Of a DNA stretch of 64,000 nucleotides, positions 11,081 through 21,133 are shown in pieces. Under the pieces are notes generated by a model. That model was given only the letters and a program-made list of their open reading frames with translations. It was not told where the DNA came from and searched no databases. The translations under genes and the position numbers were made by a program. Each line of letters opens with the position of its first letter. Within the stretch, counting starts at the first letter, position 1. The DNA comes from Flammula alnicola (taxonomy: Eukaryota > Basidiomycota > Agaricomycetes > Agaricales > Strophariaceae): contig JADNRV010000010.1 of the NCBI GenBank assembly GCA_015499995.1, positions 62,001-126,000 of the forward strand. The letters run 5' to 3'.

Positions 11081-11501
11081 AGGATGACAATTGAGGTGAC
11101 TACACAGGCGACTCGGACAAGCATATTATTTTCCCGCCGGCTTGATGCGTGATGCCTTGCCGGTAGGTCACGGCCCGCTAGCTTCTCGGGTGATGTGCCA
11201 TGGAGGCCTAGACCACAATATTGACGCGCGCTAAGATGCGGGGATGAGTTTTGCTGTATTGCCTGCATCCTGGACTCAAGCATAGGCAGGTCACGGCAGT
11301 ATTCTTCGCACTACACCAATTCCCCGGATTTCTTGTCTTCATCGGTTTATTCTACACAGGAGAGAAAACGGTGAAATTCAATAATCCAGTGCAGGCTAGA
11401 CCCGTAAATTTGTCGGCCTGGCCCCAGAAACTCTAATTCGCTCGATGATGAGGGCTATGGATCGTCCAATGACCTCGAATGATACTCCGTACACCAGCCC
11501 A

Positions 11502-11530
11502 TGACGTCATATACATTTCGATCTATATAA
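11502..11530 (+). promoter_or_regulatory. CRE site (TGACGTCA) and TATA box
   Basis: A perfect palindromic TGACGTCA lies at 11502-11509 and CTATATAA at 11523-11530, 54 bp before the ATG at 11584. The same pair is kept in the duplicate at 25029-25057. TGACGTCA is the classical target of ATF/CREB-type bZIP factors, which in fungi often act in stress responses. Regulation is inferred. Confidence 0.55.
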
Positions 11531-11583
11531 CCCTGTCTCTAACACAAACTCTACAATCCATTACATAGTAAACTACTATCACA

Positions 11584-12128
11584 ATGACGAACCCAATCTC
11601 AAACCAAGCCATGGACGCCTCTCTCAGCCATCACGTCCACAGCGACGAGGAGCTTCTTCCCGGCTCCAGAGGCGCAGCACCCACCGTCGACTACTCTCCC
11701 GACACTATCGAGCACGCGACGCTCCCACCTTCCGAGGTCGGCGAGACACAAAACTTCCAGCCTCACGAGGGTGCACACCATCATACCCACACCCACGAGC
11801 ACTTCAAAGGTCACGACGACGCGACCGGCTCGCGCTGTGGAGAGGAAACCAACCTTCCTGAGTCGAAGACGTCGACTGCCCCGGTGCCTGCTTATGTAGG
11901 ACCTACAACGGAGAAGAGAGACTTCACCATCAATCCGAGTTTTGGTGATAAAATCATTGGCAAGACCGAGGAGGTACGTTTTTCGTGTTTTTCCTTTCTC
12001 TAACTCCACGTTAATAATTTGCCTCTTCCTTTCTTTTCTAGCTCGCCGGAAAGATAACCCACAACCCTGAACTGCAGGTGAAGGGAGAGGTTCGCAGTCA
12101 AGGACTCGCCCATTCCGAGGGGAAGTAG
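11584..12128 (+). CDS. Small hydrophilic protein with a CsbD-like C-terminal motif
   Basis: Two exons, 11584-11973 and 12042-12128, give 158 residues. The N-terminal 100 residues are polar and probably disordered, with a His-rich run (HEGAHHHTHTHEHFKGHDD) that could bind metal. The C-terminal part FGDKIIGKTEELAGKITH, then NPELQVKGEVRSQG, resembles the amphipathic GKxEExxGK repeat of CsbD-like small stress proteins. That assignment is tentative. No signal peptide or membrane segment is seen, so a cytosolic location is likely. The CRE and TATA elements upstream suggest inducible expression. The start fits, being 54 bp from the TATA box and shared with the truncated copy at 25114. The convergent neighbour is the BRI3-like gene. 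Confidence 0.75.
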
Positions 12129-12610
12129 TGTATCGTCGACTCGTCCTACATGCATGACATCCCAAAAATGCTGGAACCCTAAATAGCCATAATCACGCTT
12201 TCCATGATATCTTATACCTTGTATTCTAGTAGTGTACTCCCTTTGCTGGTGAAATACCTTCCGTTGCATGTCTTGCCTCGTGCACGTATCGTTTAAAGCG
12301 CTTCAACTGTCGAGTCCGATGATGGCTTCGAGGCGTACATTTTTTGCTATTTCTTGCACAGTGATTTTAGCCAAGGATATGCCGAGATAGCTACACGATA
12401 CAGTATATCAGAAGAGTAAAAAATACATGAGATGTGCGATGAGTATATTATAATATAATGTAGGCCGCGTCGAGCGAGATATGTTCGACTCCGAACGCGG
12501 TCAGATAAACTTCTACAAACTACAGAAACGTTCGGCGTGATGTGATGTATATGGAGGTAGGAAATAGGGAGGTATTTGAAGGGGGAACAGCTACGGACTG
12601 AAAGAGGCCA

Positions 12611-13322
12611 TTACCGTGACATCCGCACCCCGCAGCGAGAGCACTGTTGGTCTGTGTCCAAGCTATGAATAAGGGGATATTGGTTAGTGCATTCGAGCGA
12701 ATGAAACTGCAATGAGAAGATAAAACGCACAATAGGCATAGAAGTCCGAAGGGGAAGCAAAACTATTGAAATTGCGAAATGAGAATGGATAATTATCCAT
12801 GAAGAACGCAATGCAAATAGGAGACGTACGATAGCTGTGAGAATCCCACAGAGTCCAAACTTCATTGTCCACTGGTGATCGCCCCGCGCACAACGTGCGA
12901 ACACTATCGATAAACAGGTAGTTTAGCATTTGTTTCGCTTCATGCAACGAAGGACACTACGTACGTTCAGCCTGATACTGTGCCCCGATATCAGCACTGG
13001 TCCCCTGCACGCGTGGAGCAGGCCCGACCCTAGTCGATGTAGCCACGTAGCCAGAAGCCTGCTGTGTTTTTACCGAAGGTTCATTAGGTGTCGGCTGTGG
13101 GACACCCTTTTCAGAACCGTACGTTGGCTGCTGGGGCGCAGGGACCGGTGCGGCTGCGGTAGGGGGGTTGTATGGTTGGGATGACGGCATCCCCGGCTGT
13201 GGGGCGGTTATGGGAGTGGGCATAGGCGGCGCCTTGCCATCCGAGCTCTCTGCTAGATATGCTGGCGGATTACCAGAGGGTCCTTGGGATTCGTGTTGGG
13301 GTTGGCTGTTTGAGTTTGGCAT
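12611..13322 (-). CDS. BRI3/LITAF-like Cys-rich membrane-associated protein, copy 1
   Basis: Four exons (13322-12965, 12903-12830, 12762-12731, 12662-12611) give 171 residues. The first 110 residues are rich in Pro, Gln and Ser (PPMPTPITAPQPGMPSSQP), like the PY-rich tails of LITAF and BRI3 proteins. The end holds CARGDHQW, then KFGLCGILTAIFCFPFGLLC and a final CSRCGVRM. This is two Cys pairs around one hydrophobic segment, the layout of the BRI3/LITAF zinc-membrane fold. Such proteins sit on endosomal or lysosomal membranes in animals; the fungal role is unknown. The paralogue at 25646-26344 has identical exon structure and confirms the model. TATAAAAA lies 46 bp upstream of the start. An upstream in-frame ATG (13346) is not conserved in the copy. 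Confidence 0.8.
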
Positions 13323-13367
13323 TTTGGATAGAGGTAGGTCGTTCAAGAGTGGATTCAGAGAACTACG

Positions 13368-13375
13368 TTTTTATA
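13368..13375 (-). promoter_or_regulatory. TATA box of BRI3-like gene copy 1
   Basis: TATAAAAA on the minus strand, conserved at 26384-26391 in the duplicate. Confidence 0.55.
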
Positions 13376-13430
13376 GTCTGGTAGTCGTAAATATGAGGTA
13401 TGGGGCATCATAGCTGTGCTTAAGAAAGTC

Positions 13431-13919
13431 TGAGACCCGGCCAAACCTACGTAGATGGAGGATACGGAAAAGACTACTCCTAATCACGGGTTGCAATAAT
13501 TGGAGATCTCAGTCACATCATAACACATATGTGACACAGGAAGATCTATGTGATGAAGAAATGCAAGTGCGAACTCTCAAGTCGTTCGCTTCAACATCGC
13601 ACACGCATTTCCCCTCCATCCCGCGCTCAGCGCTCTCAGCTCTAACCCGCCTAGCGAAATTCTTTTTCAGTTCCATCATATTCCACATCGTGAGCGACCC
13701 TCGTAACTCCATCTGTTCCGATTTCAATTCCGAAGATTTCGTTGACCAACGAAAGACCTGCCAAAATTTGGCCATTTTGGGTCGGACATGTCACAGCATG
13801 AAGTTCAATGACATGAAGCAGTGTCCTGGCTATGTACCACGTGTGCTTGTCTGCAGTCGGCAGGCTTCAGACATAGCACTGGCAGGAAATATCTCTTATC
13901 CGTTCTTCGCCTTTACTCA
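13431..13919. other. Upstream region of the pseudokinase-PHD-CHAT gene
   Basis: About 490 bases. Open frames run through parts of it (for example 13531-14031, +), so an earlier exon cannot be excluded. No recognisable domain is visible. Confidence 0.35.
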
Positions 13920-16900
13920 ATGCAGCGTCTACTGGCATATTTTTCGAGCTTTTATCCTGGATATCTCTGGGCGACGTTTGAGCCTTCGGTCGATAGCTGG
14001 AAGGTATGTTTTCAAAGAATGCTTCTTTTGACTATTGCGTTACCAGTCGACTCTTTCCAATTTTCTCCAGTTACAAGCCATCATCGAAAGAATATGCCCT
14101 CGTCTTAACAATGCCAAAATCATCTTAGTTTCCATGATAAGGGCCCTCACGCCATCTCGTTACCTCAAGGAGATGACACATACAATTGTTGAACAAGCTG
14201 CGAAGATTACAAGGGAGATTTCAGATCTGGTTGGAACGGTAGAAGGATCGCCGCAAATCCACCATAATATATTGCTACTTGAAGAGTAGGCATCTTATTA
14301 AGGTATATCGTCAGTGTCGTTACTTATTGATCATTTCCAGAATCCTCCGCAGTATTCAGAGTTTTGTTTTGTCGGAAACGCAGGCGACGTTTGTCTCGAA
14401 GGAAGATTTATCTGTTCAACATGACTTTCTCGCAGCACGCTTGATGGCCGTTCTTGAGACTTTCAAGGTATTTCACCCATTATTTGGTGTAGAATGTCGT
14501 CCATGTGCTCGTTCTGATTGACCGATCCCTAGAAAGCTGTCTCAAAGCCAGACCCTCTTGCGGACATCCCAACGTTTGGTCTTGAGCCAAAGAGCAGTCA
14601 TGATATAGTAAGTTTATCACGGCTTTCTTGTGTCAGACTTCAAACATCGCTTATATGCAGAAGATAAAGGATTGTGCGCAACCTGCCCGTCAAACCTCCT
14701 CTGAGGTAGCGTCAGTGGCGGCGACGAATTTCAAGATGGAAGGAGAGACGCATGATGGGTACTATACATCTGTACCTGGCTCCTCGAAGGTATACTGATG
14801 CTGGATATTAGTCCATCTTTGTTCCGCGGTGCGCATGATATTGTCATCAAGGACGGAAAATATTTCATTATCTCTGGGAATTATATCGACGGAGGGGGTG
14901 AGTACTTGACCCGTATCCCATTAAACTCAAGAGAAGTGAATTTTACCACTGTTTTCACACAGCCTCACCCCGACCCTTGAATGGGATTGTTATGGATTTG
15001 CCTGTGGTAATGCCTTGACCACAAATATCGAGGTTTCTTCATTGACAATTATGCAGGTCACTAGGGAGAATATATCCCTTGAGGACGAGATTGATAAGGG
15101 CTATGGATATCGATTTTACTCTGCCCGAATTTCTGGAAAAGTCGTAGCGATGAAGGTTTATGAAGGTAGTCACGCCAAGGAGGTACGTACCAATGGTGAC
15201 GATCACCCTAATTCATATTCTAAAGTTTCAATGAAGCGTTGCTTGGAGGCTGCCAAACTTCTCAAGAAAGTATTGTACGATGACTGGATCTGTATGCTAC
15301 CTTGACAGCTTGTCGTTGACCATTCCTCTATTAGCCACCCAAATATCGCTCGCCTGATTGGCGTCTCTCCTCTCGGATCCGACAATCCTTTTCTTGTTTT
15401 TGATGGTGGTTTGTATAAACCTTGTTCAGTTTAAGTTTTCTGCTCAAACACCTGTAATCTGGCATAGATTACGAGGGACGCCTAGATTATATTCTTCGGC
15501 AAGTTCTGAAGAAAGATCTCAAACAAAGCCTGATCTTGGGAATACAGACGGTCTGTATACTGCTTGCTATGTTACAATTATTCTGACTTTATGGCAGGTC
15601 ATTGGTCTCTCTGTACGAACCATATCCTGGGTACCATTCTGCCAACATGACTTACCAAATTTATAGTCAAGCCTAGACTACCTTCATGATCAAGATTACC
15701 CCATTGCATCCATGGGAATAGGCGTGAGTGCTACATTAATGTTTTGTTCCTTGACCTGACTGAGAAACTATCTAGCACTTTGTACCCCTTATCCGTCACG
15801 GGAGAATAATAATCACCTTCAATCCAGAAGAGCTGGACCATATGACTCAAATTGAATCACATCGACGACGAGATGCGTCTAAAAGCATGGCCAAGGCACT
15901 GAACATTTTCAATGGTCTCTGTGAAATGGTGAATTCCCTATATCATTAGTATTGCGACAAACTTACCTTTGCATTAGATATTCAATGCTGCTTGCGAGGC
16001 TCACTACGAAGGCAAGCTATTTTTTCTAGCTTCCCCAAAATCATGACTAATCTGACGATTGAAACCAATTTTATTAGGCAAGCAGACACAACATGCCCAT
16101 ATCAATGAGTCTGATGCATCCGTAAGTGAGGATGATATTTCGGATGACGAGCTCGGACCAGACGACACAAGGCAGCGCCGTGGACATATAGAACCTGACC
16201 TACGGAGCGTTGATCTTGTCCCAGCGCCCTCGTTGGCAATGACAGGCACCTCGCCAAAGAGATCATTGCAAAAACCCTCGCCAAAGATATCATCCCGAAA
16301 GTTGCACCCGAATGGACGTCGCCAGGAATTAGTTTGGAAGCCCCTAGCAGAAGAGACTATCCCTCTCCACGAAATATCCCGCGAGTTCCAATACTTGCTG
16401 AAAGCTAATTCTTCATCGTTACAACCTGATTTAAACCGTCGTCACGGTCGCCATATGCTGAGAACCTCACATCGTTGTCCGGGATACAAGCGAGTTGAGA
16501 TTACTTTGACCACTGATATTTCACGCATCGCTATCGTCTCCCATTCTTCTCCTATTCCTCATGAGATATGTCCTGTTTGCAGGGAAGTTGTTAAATATGC
16601 AGAGATCTTCAGTTGTATTTGTGGCCGTGAAGGTGAGTGGAATCATACTTAACATTGCCCGTAAGTTGATTATTTGGGCAGATCATGAGTCTGTGCCAAC
16701 CGTCAAGTGTTCCCGCTGCTCTGTGTGGCACCATCGGCCTTGTGTCAACTTTTCTGACCTTGAATCTCGAAAATTTGTTTGTGGGGGTTGCGAGGTGAGG
16801 TTGAAGTGCTGAATGGCAGCCTACCATACTGAGTCACTGTATTGACCTAGAGGAAACAGGACCTAGTAAAGTCACCACGCGAAAATCAATATCAAGGTTC

Positions 16901-18177
16901 AATTGATACTGACTTTCTTCAGCCACCTAACGCCACCAGCCTCCTCTCCTCATTACCCCCTGATGGTCCAGTCATCACCTTCAACATTCACAACGCCCGA
17001 TGTGATGCCTTGGCTGTTATAGCTGGGATCGATGAGCCTCTGCATATCCCTCTAGAGAACTTCAGTCTCGTGCAAGCAGAGCGACTGCAGAAGACCCTTC
17101 AATGCAAACTACTCAAACGACGGGGAGTGGAGACCCTTCAACTTGAATTCGGCCTACTCGAGCAATGGAAGGTGGAGGAGGATCATCGCCCCGGTGTTCG
17201 GCATTTTATCCGTAATCTGCCATCCATGTCATTTGTTCTAAAAGAACTTTGGTGCAAAGTTGTCCAACCAATTCTCGAAGTGCTAGGATACTCCGTAAGG
17301 TGTTGCCCATTGTCAACTTATTTGTACTGATCTTTCGCACTCTCAGACTGAGTTCCCTCCCAATCCTTCAGATCGCCGCCGTATATGGTGGTGCCCGACC
17401 GGCCCACTCGCATTTCTTCCGCTCCACGCAGCTGGGATATATAGCTCAGCATACCGGTCAGGATCATGTATTTCCGATTTCGTGGTTTCGTCATATACAC
17501 CAACTGTCCGCTCCCTTAACGATAAATTCATTGCATCATCCACCTCTTCCAGATGTACCAGCCTCGTCCTTATCAGCCAACCGAACACGCCGGGTCTTTC
17601 CTCGATACCCGCGACCCGAACAGAGGTGCATACCCTCGAAGCGTTGATGAAAGGAACCGCCGTCGACGCGCTGCTGTTGGAGGACTCCAAGGCGACTATA
17701 GAGAGGGTGAAGGCGGAGATGAAGTCCCGTAGTTGGGTTCACTTTGCTTGCCATGGAGTGCAAGATGTCCACCAGCCTCTCGAGAGCGGCCTTTGTCTCC
17801 ACGACGGCCGCTTGGAGCTGCGCGAGATCATAAACCAGCAAATTCCGAACCCCGACTTGGCTTTCCTTTCAGCGTGCCAGTCAAGCGAAGGAGACCTCAA
17901 ATTATCGGAGGAAGTTGTCCATCTCGCTCCTGGTATGCTTGCTGCCGGTTATCGTGGTGTGGTTGGTCCGATGTGGGAGATTTCAGATATGCATGCGCCA
18001 GAGTTTGCGACGGAGTTCTATAAATATTTGCTTAGGGAGAAGGGGTTGAAGGAGGGATTGGACAGTACTCGGGCAGCCTACGCCTTGGATTACGCTACGA
18101 TGAAGGTTCGAGAGAGCCTTGGAGAGGGTGAGGCTGCACTCTTGACATGGGTTCCATATGTCCACTTTGGCTACTGA
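13920..18177 (+). CDS. Pseudokinase - PHD finger - CHAT (caspase-like) fusion protein
   Basis: Twenty exons join in phase to 1049 residues: 13920-14003, 14071-14238, 14285-14302, 14360-14467, 14533-14607, 14661-14758, 14812-14897, 14963-15006, 15057-15182, 15237-15269, 15309-15405, 15468-15550, 15598-15612, 15667-15723, 15776-15928, 15978-16011, 16078-16632, 16682-16794, 16923-17294, 17347-18177. First comes a helical N-terminus. A kinase-like domain follows (residues about 230-420) with the N-lobe lysine in KVVAMKVYEG and HPNIARLIG, but no HRD or DFG motif, so probably inactive. A PHD finger ends the next exons (CICG, CSRCSVWHHRPC, CGGC). The last 400 residues are a CHAT protease domain with WWCPTGPLAFLPLHAAG, catalytic His in HFACHG and Cys in LSACQSSEGD. 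The CHAT exon has no ATG of its own before its conserved core and is in phase with the PHD exon, which supports one protein. The first four exons and the PHD-CHAT join (intron 16795-16922) are the least certain. Confidence 0.65.
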
Positions 18178-19835
18178 TATCTTTCTTTGTTTCGTCGTCG
18201 TCGTTACAGTCTCATATTCTCGCTACTCATTCGTACGGTATCCTACCCCGAATTCATATCTCATATTCTTCTGACTGGCAGGGTGAGGCACGTTGGTCTG
18301 CATCAAAATGTGTAAGTAACGATTGCGGTCGTTCAATTGGTTTCCATTCTCACGTCTTCCCTGTACTTAGTCTCCTTCCTCCACTAGCGATCCTTGCGAT
18401 GGACCAAAGATTTAAATCCACCACTGATGGATTTGTCGATGAGAAACCGGCCTCTGGAGATGATATGGAGACTACGAGCGAAGGTGAGTACGGCCTCTTA
18501 CCAGTGAAATGAACAGCCTACTTACAGGTTTGTTGCGTTTTTTGCAGCTACAATTACCCGTAGTCTCCTCTGCTCTCGTTCTCGCTCTTGGTCTGACCTT
18601 GCATGGTCTGACCTTGCATGGTCTGACCTTGCATCCTCGCCGCCTGCTATCTGCACTCTCCCTCTCGACATCGCGACAACCACCGACATTCATTCGCATT
18701 GTTGCTTAGTACACGGTCTCTTCACAGGTGTTCGTTACGTTACGTCTCTAGATGACGAAAACACAATGTAAGTCAAATTTGACAGAGCAGATATCTTTGT
18801 GCAACTGACCGCAAAGAATCATCGCCAGCCATTGTGATGCTATTGACAAAAGGATGGATGGGGTTGGCGTTAGATGAGAGGAGATCGGCACGGCATCCGA
18901 GTCGGTGCGTACTCGTCTGCCTCCTTCATCGTTGCTGGCATTGATCCTGCTCTTGTTGCTCCACTCTGCCATCGTTCCTGACCTCGCCTGTGTTAGCCAT
19001 CCTGTGGAGTAAGACGAGGCCGGTAAGTCATTTTTCGATGGGTAGAGAGGCATGAATGACTGACCTAAGCTTTATCCAGGTTCGTTTTCACTTCGAAGAA
19101 GTGCACGAGGCATAGAGATACGAGGACGTAGCGGGGATTCGTTACATCTGTCCACGATGAGAACGACGCGGGTGAGTGTGGTGTGATGACTCGAAGACAG
19201 TACCTGACTGACCTTGGGCAAACGTTAACCGTCTTGACGCTATCAAGCACAGGAAAAAGGCGGCGGCGTTACGTTGGTGTTGGACGAAGCATTGAGGCAT
19301 TGGTGTAGGCACATATGTGCGTGCCCTCCTTGCATCATCGCTGTGGGCATTGATTGTGTTCTCACTATTATACTCTGGTTATGTTTTCGCGGTCGTTTGT
19401 AGTCGTAGCCTGTGCTGGAGTGATCCAATGAGGCGGGCGGGTCCTTTTTGAACGTTGTCGATAGACCAGGGGATCTTGGGGCAAAGAGGGAAGGGGTTGC
19501 AAGAGGCGGTCGACGATGGTCTGTCGTGGCACAGGCAGGTTCGGGTGCCAGTACATCTGCCTTGGCGTCCATCGTGATGCTCCTACGTCCTCACGGGTCG
19601 GCTCTATATACCTGCGGTGCTCGTGATTGGCGTCCGTCGGTGCTACAAGGCCGCGAATTCGAATGACGGAGTGAGGAATTGAGGAACTAGTGGGATGTGT
19701 ACTCGTAGACTTTGAATAAAAAATGCAAGCTCTGGTTGGTTGAATTATCGTGAGGATGACAGGGAGTAAAGTGAGACCATTTTGGTTGAAAGTCAGGATG
19801 AGATCGATTGAGCTGAAAGAGCTTGGAGGCCCATT
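18178..19835. other. Region without a recognisable gene
   Basis: About 1.7 kb downstream of the CHAT gene. It contains a perfect 3 x 15 bp tandem repeat (18590-18634) and several GC-rich open frames on both strands, for example 19243-19572 (-) and 19368-19853 (-), without domain-like sequence. Confidence 0.4.
18590..18634 (+). repeat. Tandem repeat, three exact 15 bp units
   Basis: GGTCTGACCTTGCAT occurs three times without change. The 15 bp period would add whole codons if it were coding, but no gene is recognised here. Confidence 0.9.
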
Positions 19836-20075
19836 GAAAATGTTTGGACCCAACTAGAACCCCCATGTCCAGTAGCGAGTAATGAGAGTTTTCAACCAGT
19901 ATAGCAGCTATAGGGCACACACAGCCAGTTGCCGCATCCACTTCTTTGGATGACCGTTCGTTGTCAGTAATTCGGGCATCTGCCTTTTCCAACGAGCGAG
20001 GAGCTTTACATATGCCTTCAAGGCCGCGCGGTAGGTAGGGAACGTTTGGGGAACGTTAAAAAAGGCTATTGTGCT
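19836..20075 (+). repeat. Dispersed repeat, copy 2
   Basis: Second copy of the segment at 10820-11080, with the same order of matching blocks. It ends just before the composite transposon at 20148. Confidence 0.7.
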
Positions 20076-20208
20076 TGCGGCAGTTGCGGCCCGTGATCTC
20101 CAGAATCCAATCACCGCGAACCGTCACAGCACCCAACCCACACGGTCCAGTGGTGTCAATGACCCAGGTCGTGACCCGTCAGGCCGGGGTCGATCAAATA
20201 TAGGGTTA

Positions 20209-20381
20209 CAGGGTCTTGCATAATAACGTTCAGTTCATAATTTGCAAAAAGTTGTTTGTACGGCGTTGCCATCCACCCAATACAGCAACTTTGATGATTG
20301 TGTCTCCTTTTTTGTACATATGCAAAGCTGTACAAACAATTTTTGAGAATTATGAACTGAACGTCATTTTGCAAGACCCTG
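20209..20381. mobile_element. MITE with about 50 bp terminal inverted repeats and TA target duplication
   Basis: The left end CAGGGTCTTGCATAATAACG and the right end, read in reverse as CAGGGTCTTGCAAAATGACG, match for about 50 bases, continuing through TTCAGTTCATAATT and TTGTTTGTAC. TA flanks both sides (20207-20208 and 20382-20383). The length of 173 bp leaves no room for a gene. The pattern fits a Tc1/mariner-type non-autonomous element. Confidence 0.85.
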
Positions 20382-20455
20382 TAATGGAAGGCATTTTGGC
20401 CTGACCCGGTCAAAAGGGTCATGGGAAAATGGGTTTACCGCCCATAGTGCTGGGT

Positions 20456-20890
20456 ATGTTACCTGCCCGGCAAAACCCGAAATGGTGTTTCGCGAGTGTT
20501 GTTGTCGACCTCCTGGACACAAATCTGTACAGTGGGCCACGAAATATTGCAGGAGCGTAGCTATGTATGTTTTAAGAAAACTTGTCTCTTTAGAATTTTT
20601 CAGTAAGGTCTTGAAACGGCGTGAAAAATCAGAATGTTACCTGCCACAGCCAATGTTATCTGCCAAATTGTCAAACAGTGTCTCACTTGATTGTCTGCGC
20701 TTTCCTGGATTCAAAACTCATCCTCATGGTTCAAAATTTCGCAGAGGTGTAGAATTACATTTAGGTAAGAGAAATGTCTCTTTAGAATTTTTTAGTGACA
20801 TTGCTGAGCCGTGCAAAACATCGAAATGTTACCTGCCACAGCCAATGTTATCTGCCATTACCCGATTTGGCACACCATGTTATCTGCCAT
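20456..20890 (+). repeat. Array of TGTTAYCTGCC motifs
   Basis: Six copies of TGTTACCTGCC or TGTTATCTGCC occur near 20457, 20635, 20653, 20826, 20844 and 20879. Two of the pairs sit inside a longer direct repeat that begins TCTCTTTAGAATTTTT at about 20585 and 20779. Regularly spaced subterminal motifs like this are typical of transposase binding sites. Confidence 0.65.
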
Positions 20891-21133
20891 CCTCGCCTCG
20901 AAGGTTGCTTGCTCGCCGCAGTTTACCACTTTTTGCTGATGAAATAATGTAAATGCATGCCAAATACATTCAAGATTTTTTATAGGGCCTCAGGTGTTAT
21001 GTTTAGAACTATAGATCACAATTTGGGTGCTCCCCGCTAAGAAGAAGGCAGATTTCTTGGCTTGTATGCGCGAAGCGCGCCGGAAAAAAAACCATAAAAA
21101 TCAGAAAATTTGAGGAAAGCACAAAGTACAGTA

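Larger units (their letters stand above)
11287..13430. repeat. Segmental duplication, copy A (complete)
   Basis: Starts at GTATTCTTCGCACTACACCA and carries the promoter and whole gene at 11584-12128 plus the BRI3-like gene at 12611-13322. The same order appears at 24815-26430, minus most of the first gene. Identity by eye is high in the promoter, in both gene starts and across the second gene, including its introns. Confidence 0.85.

Noticed and set aside
11599..12165. 188-codon minus-strand frame opposite the hydrophilic protein gene
   Set aside because: The plus strand has the promoter, start, intron and a truncated duplicate; the antisense frame is a by-product.
16851..16896. Extra exon between the PHD and CHAT exons of the fusion gene
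   Set aside because: Its splice sites are usable but its 46 nt length breaks the frame into the CHAT exon; skipping it keeps phase 0.
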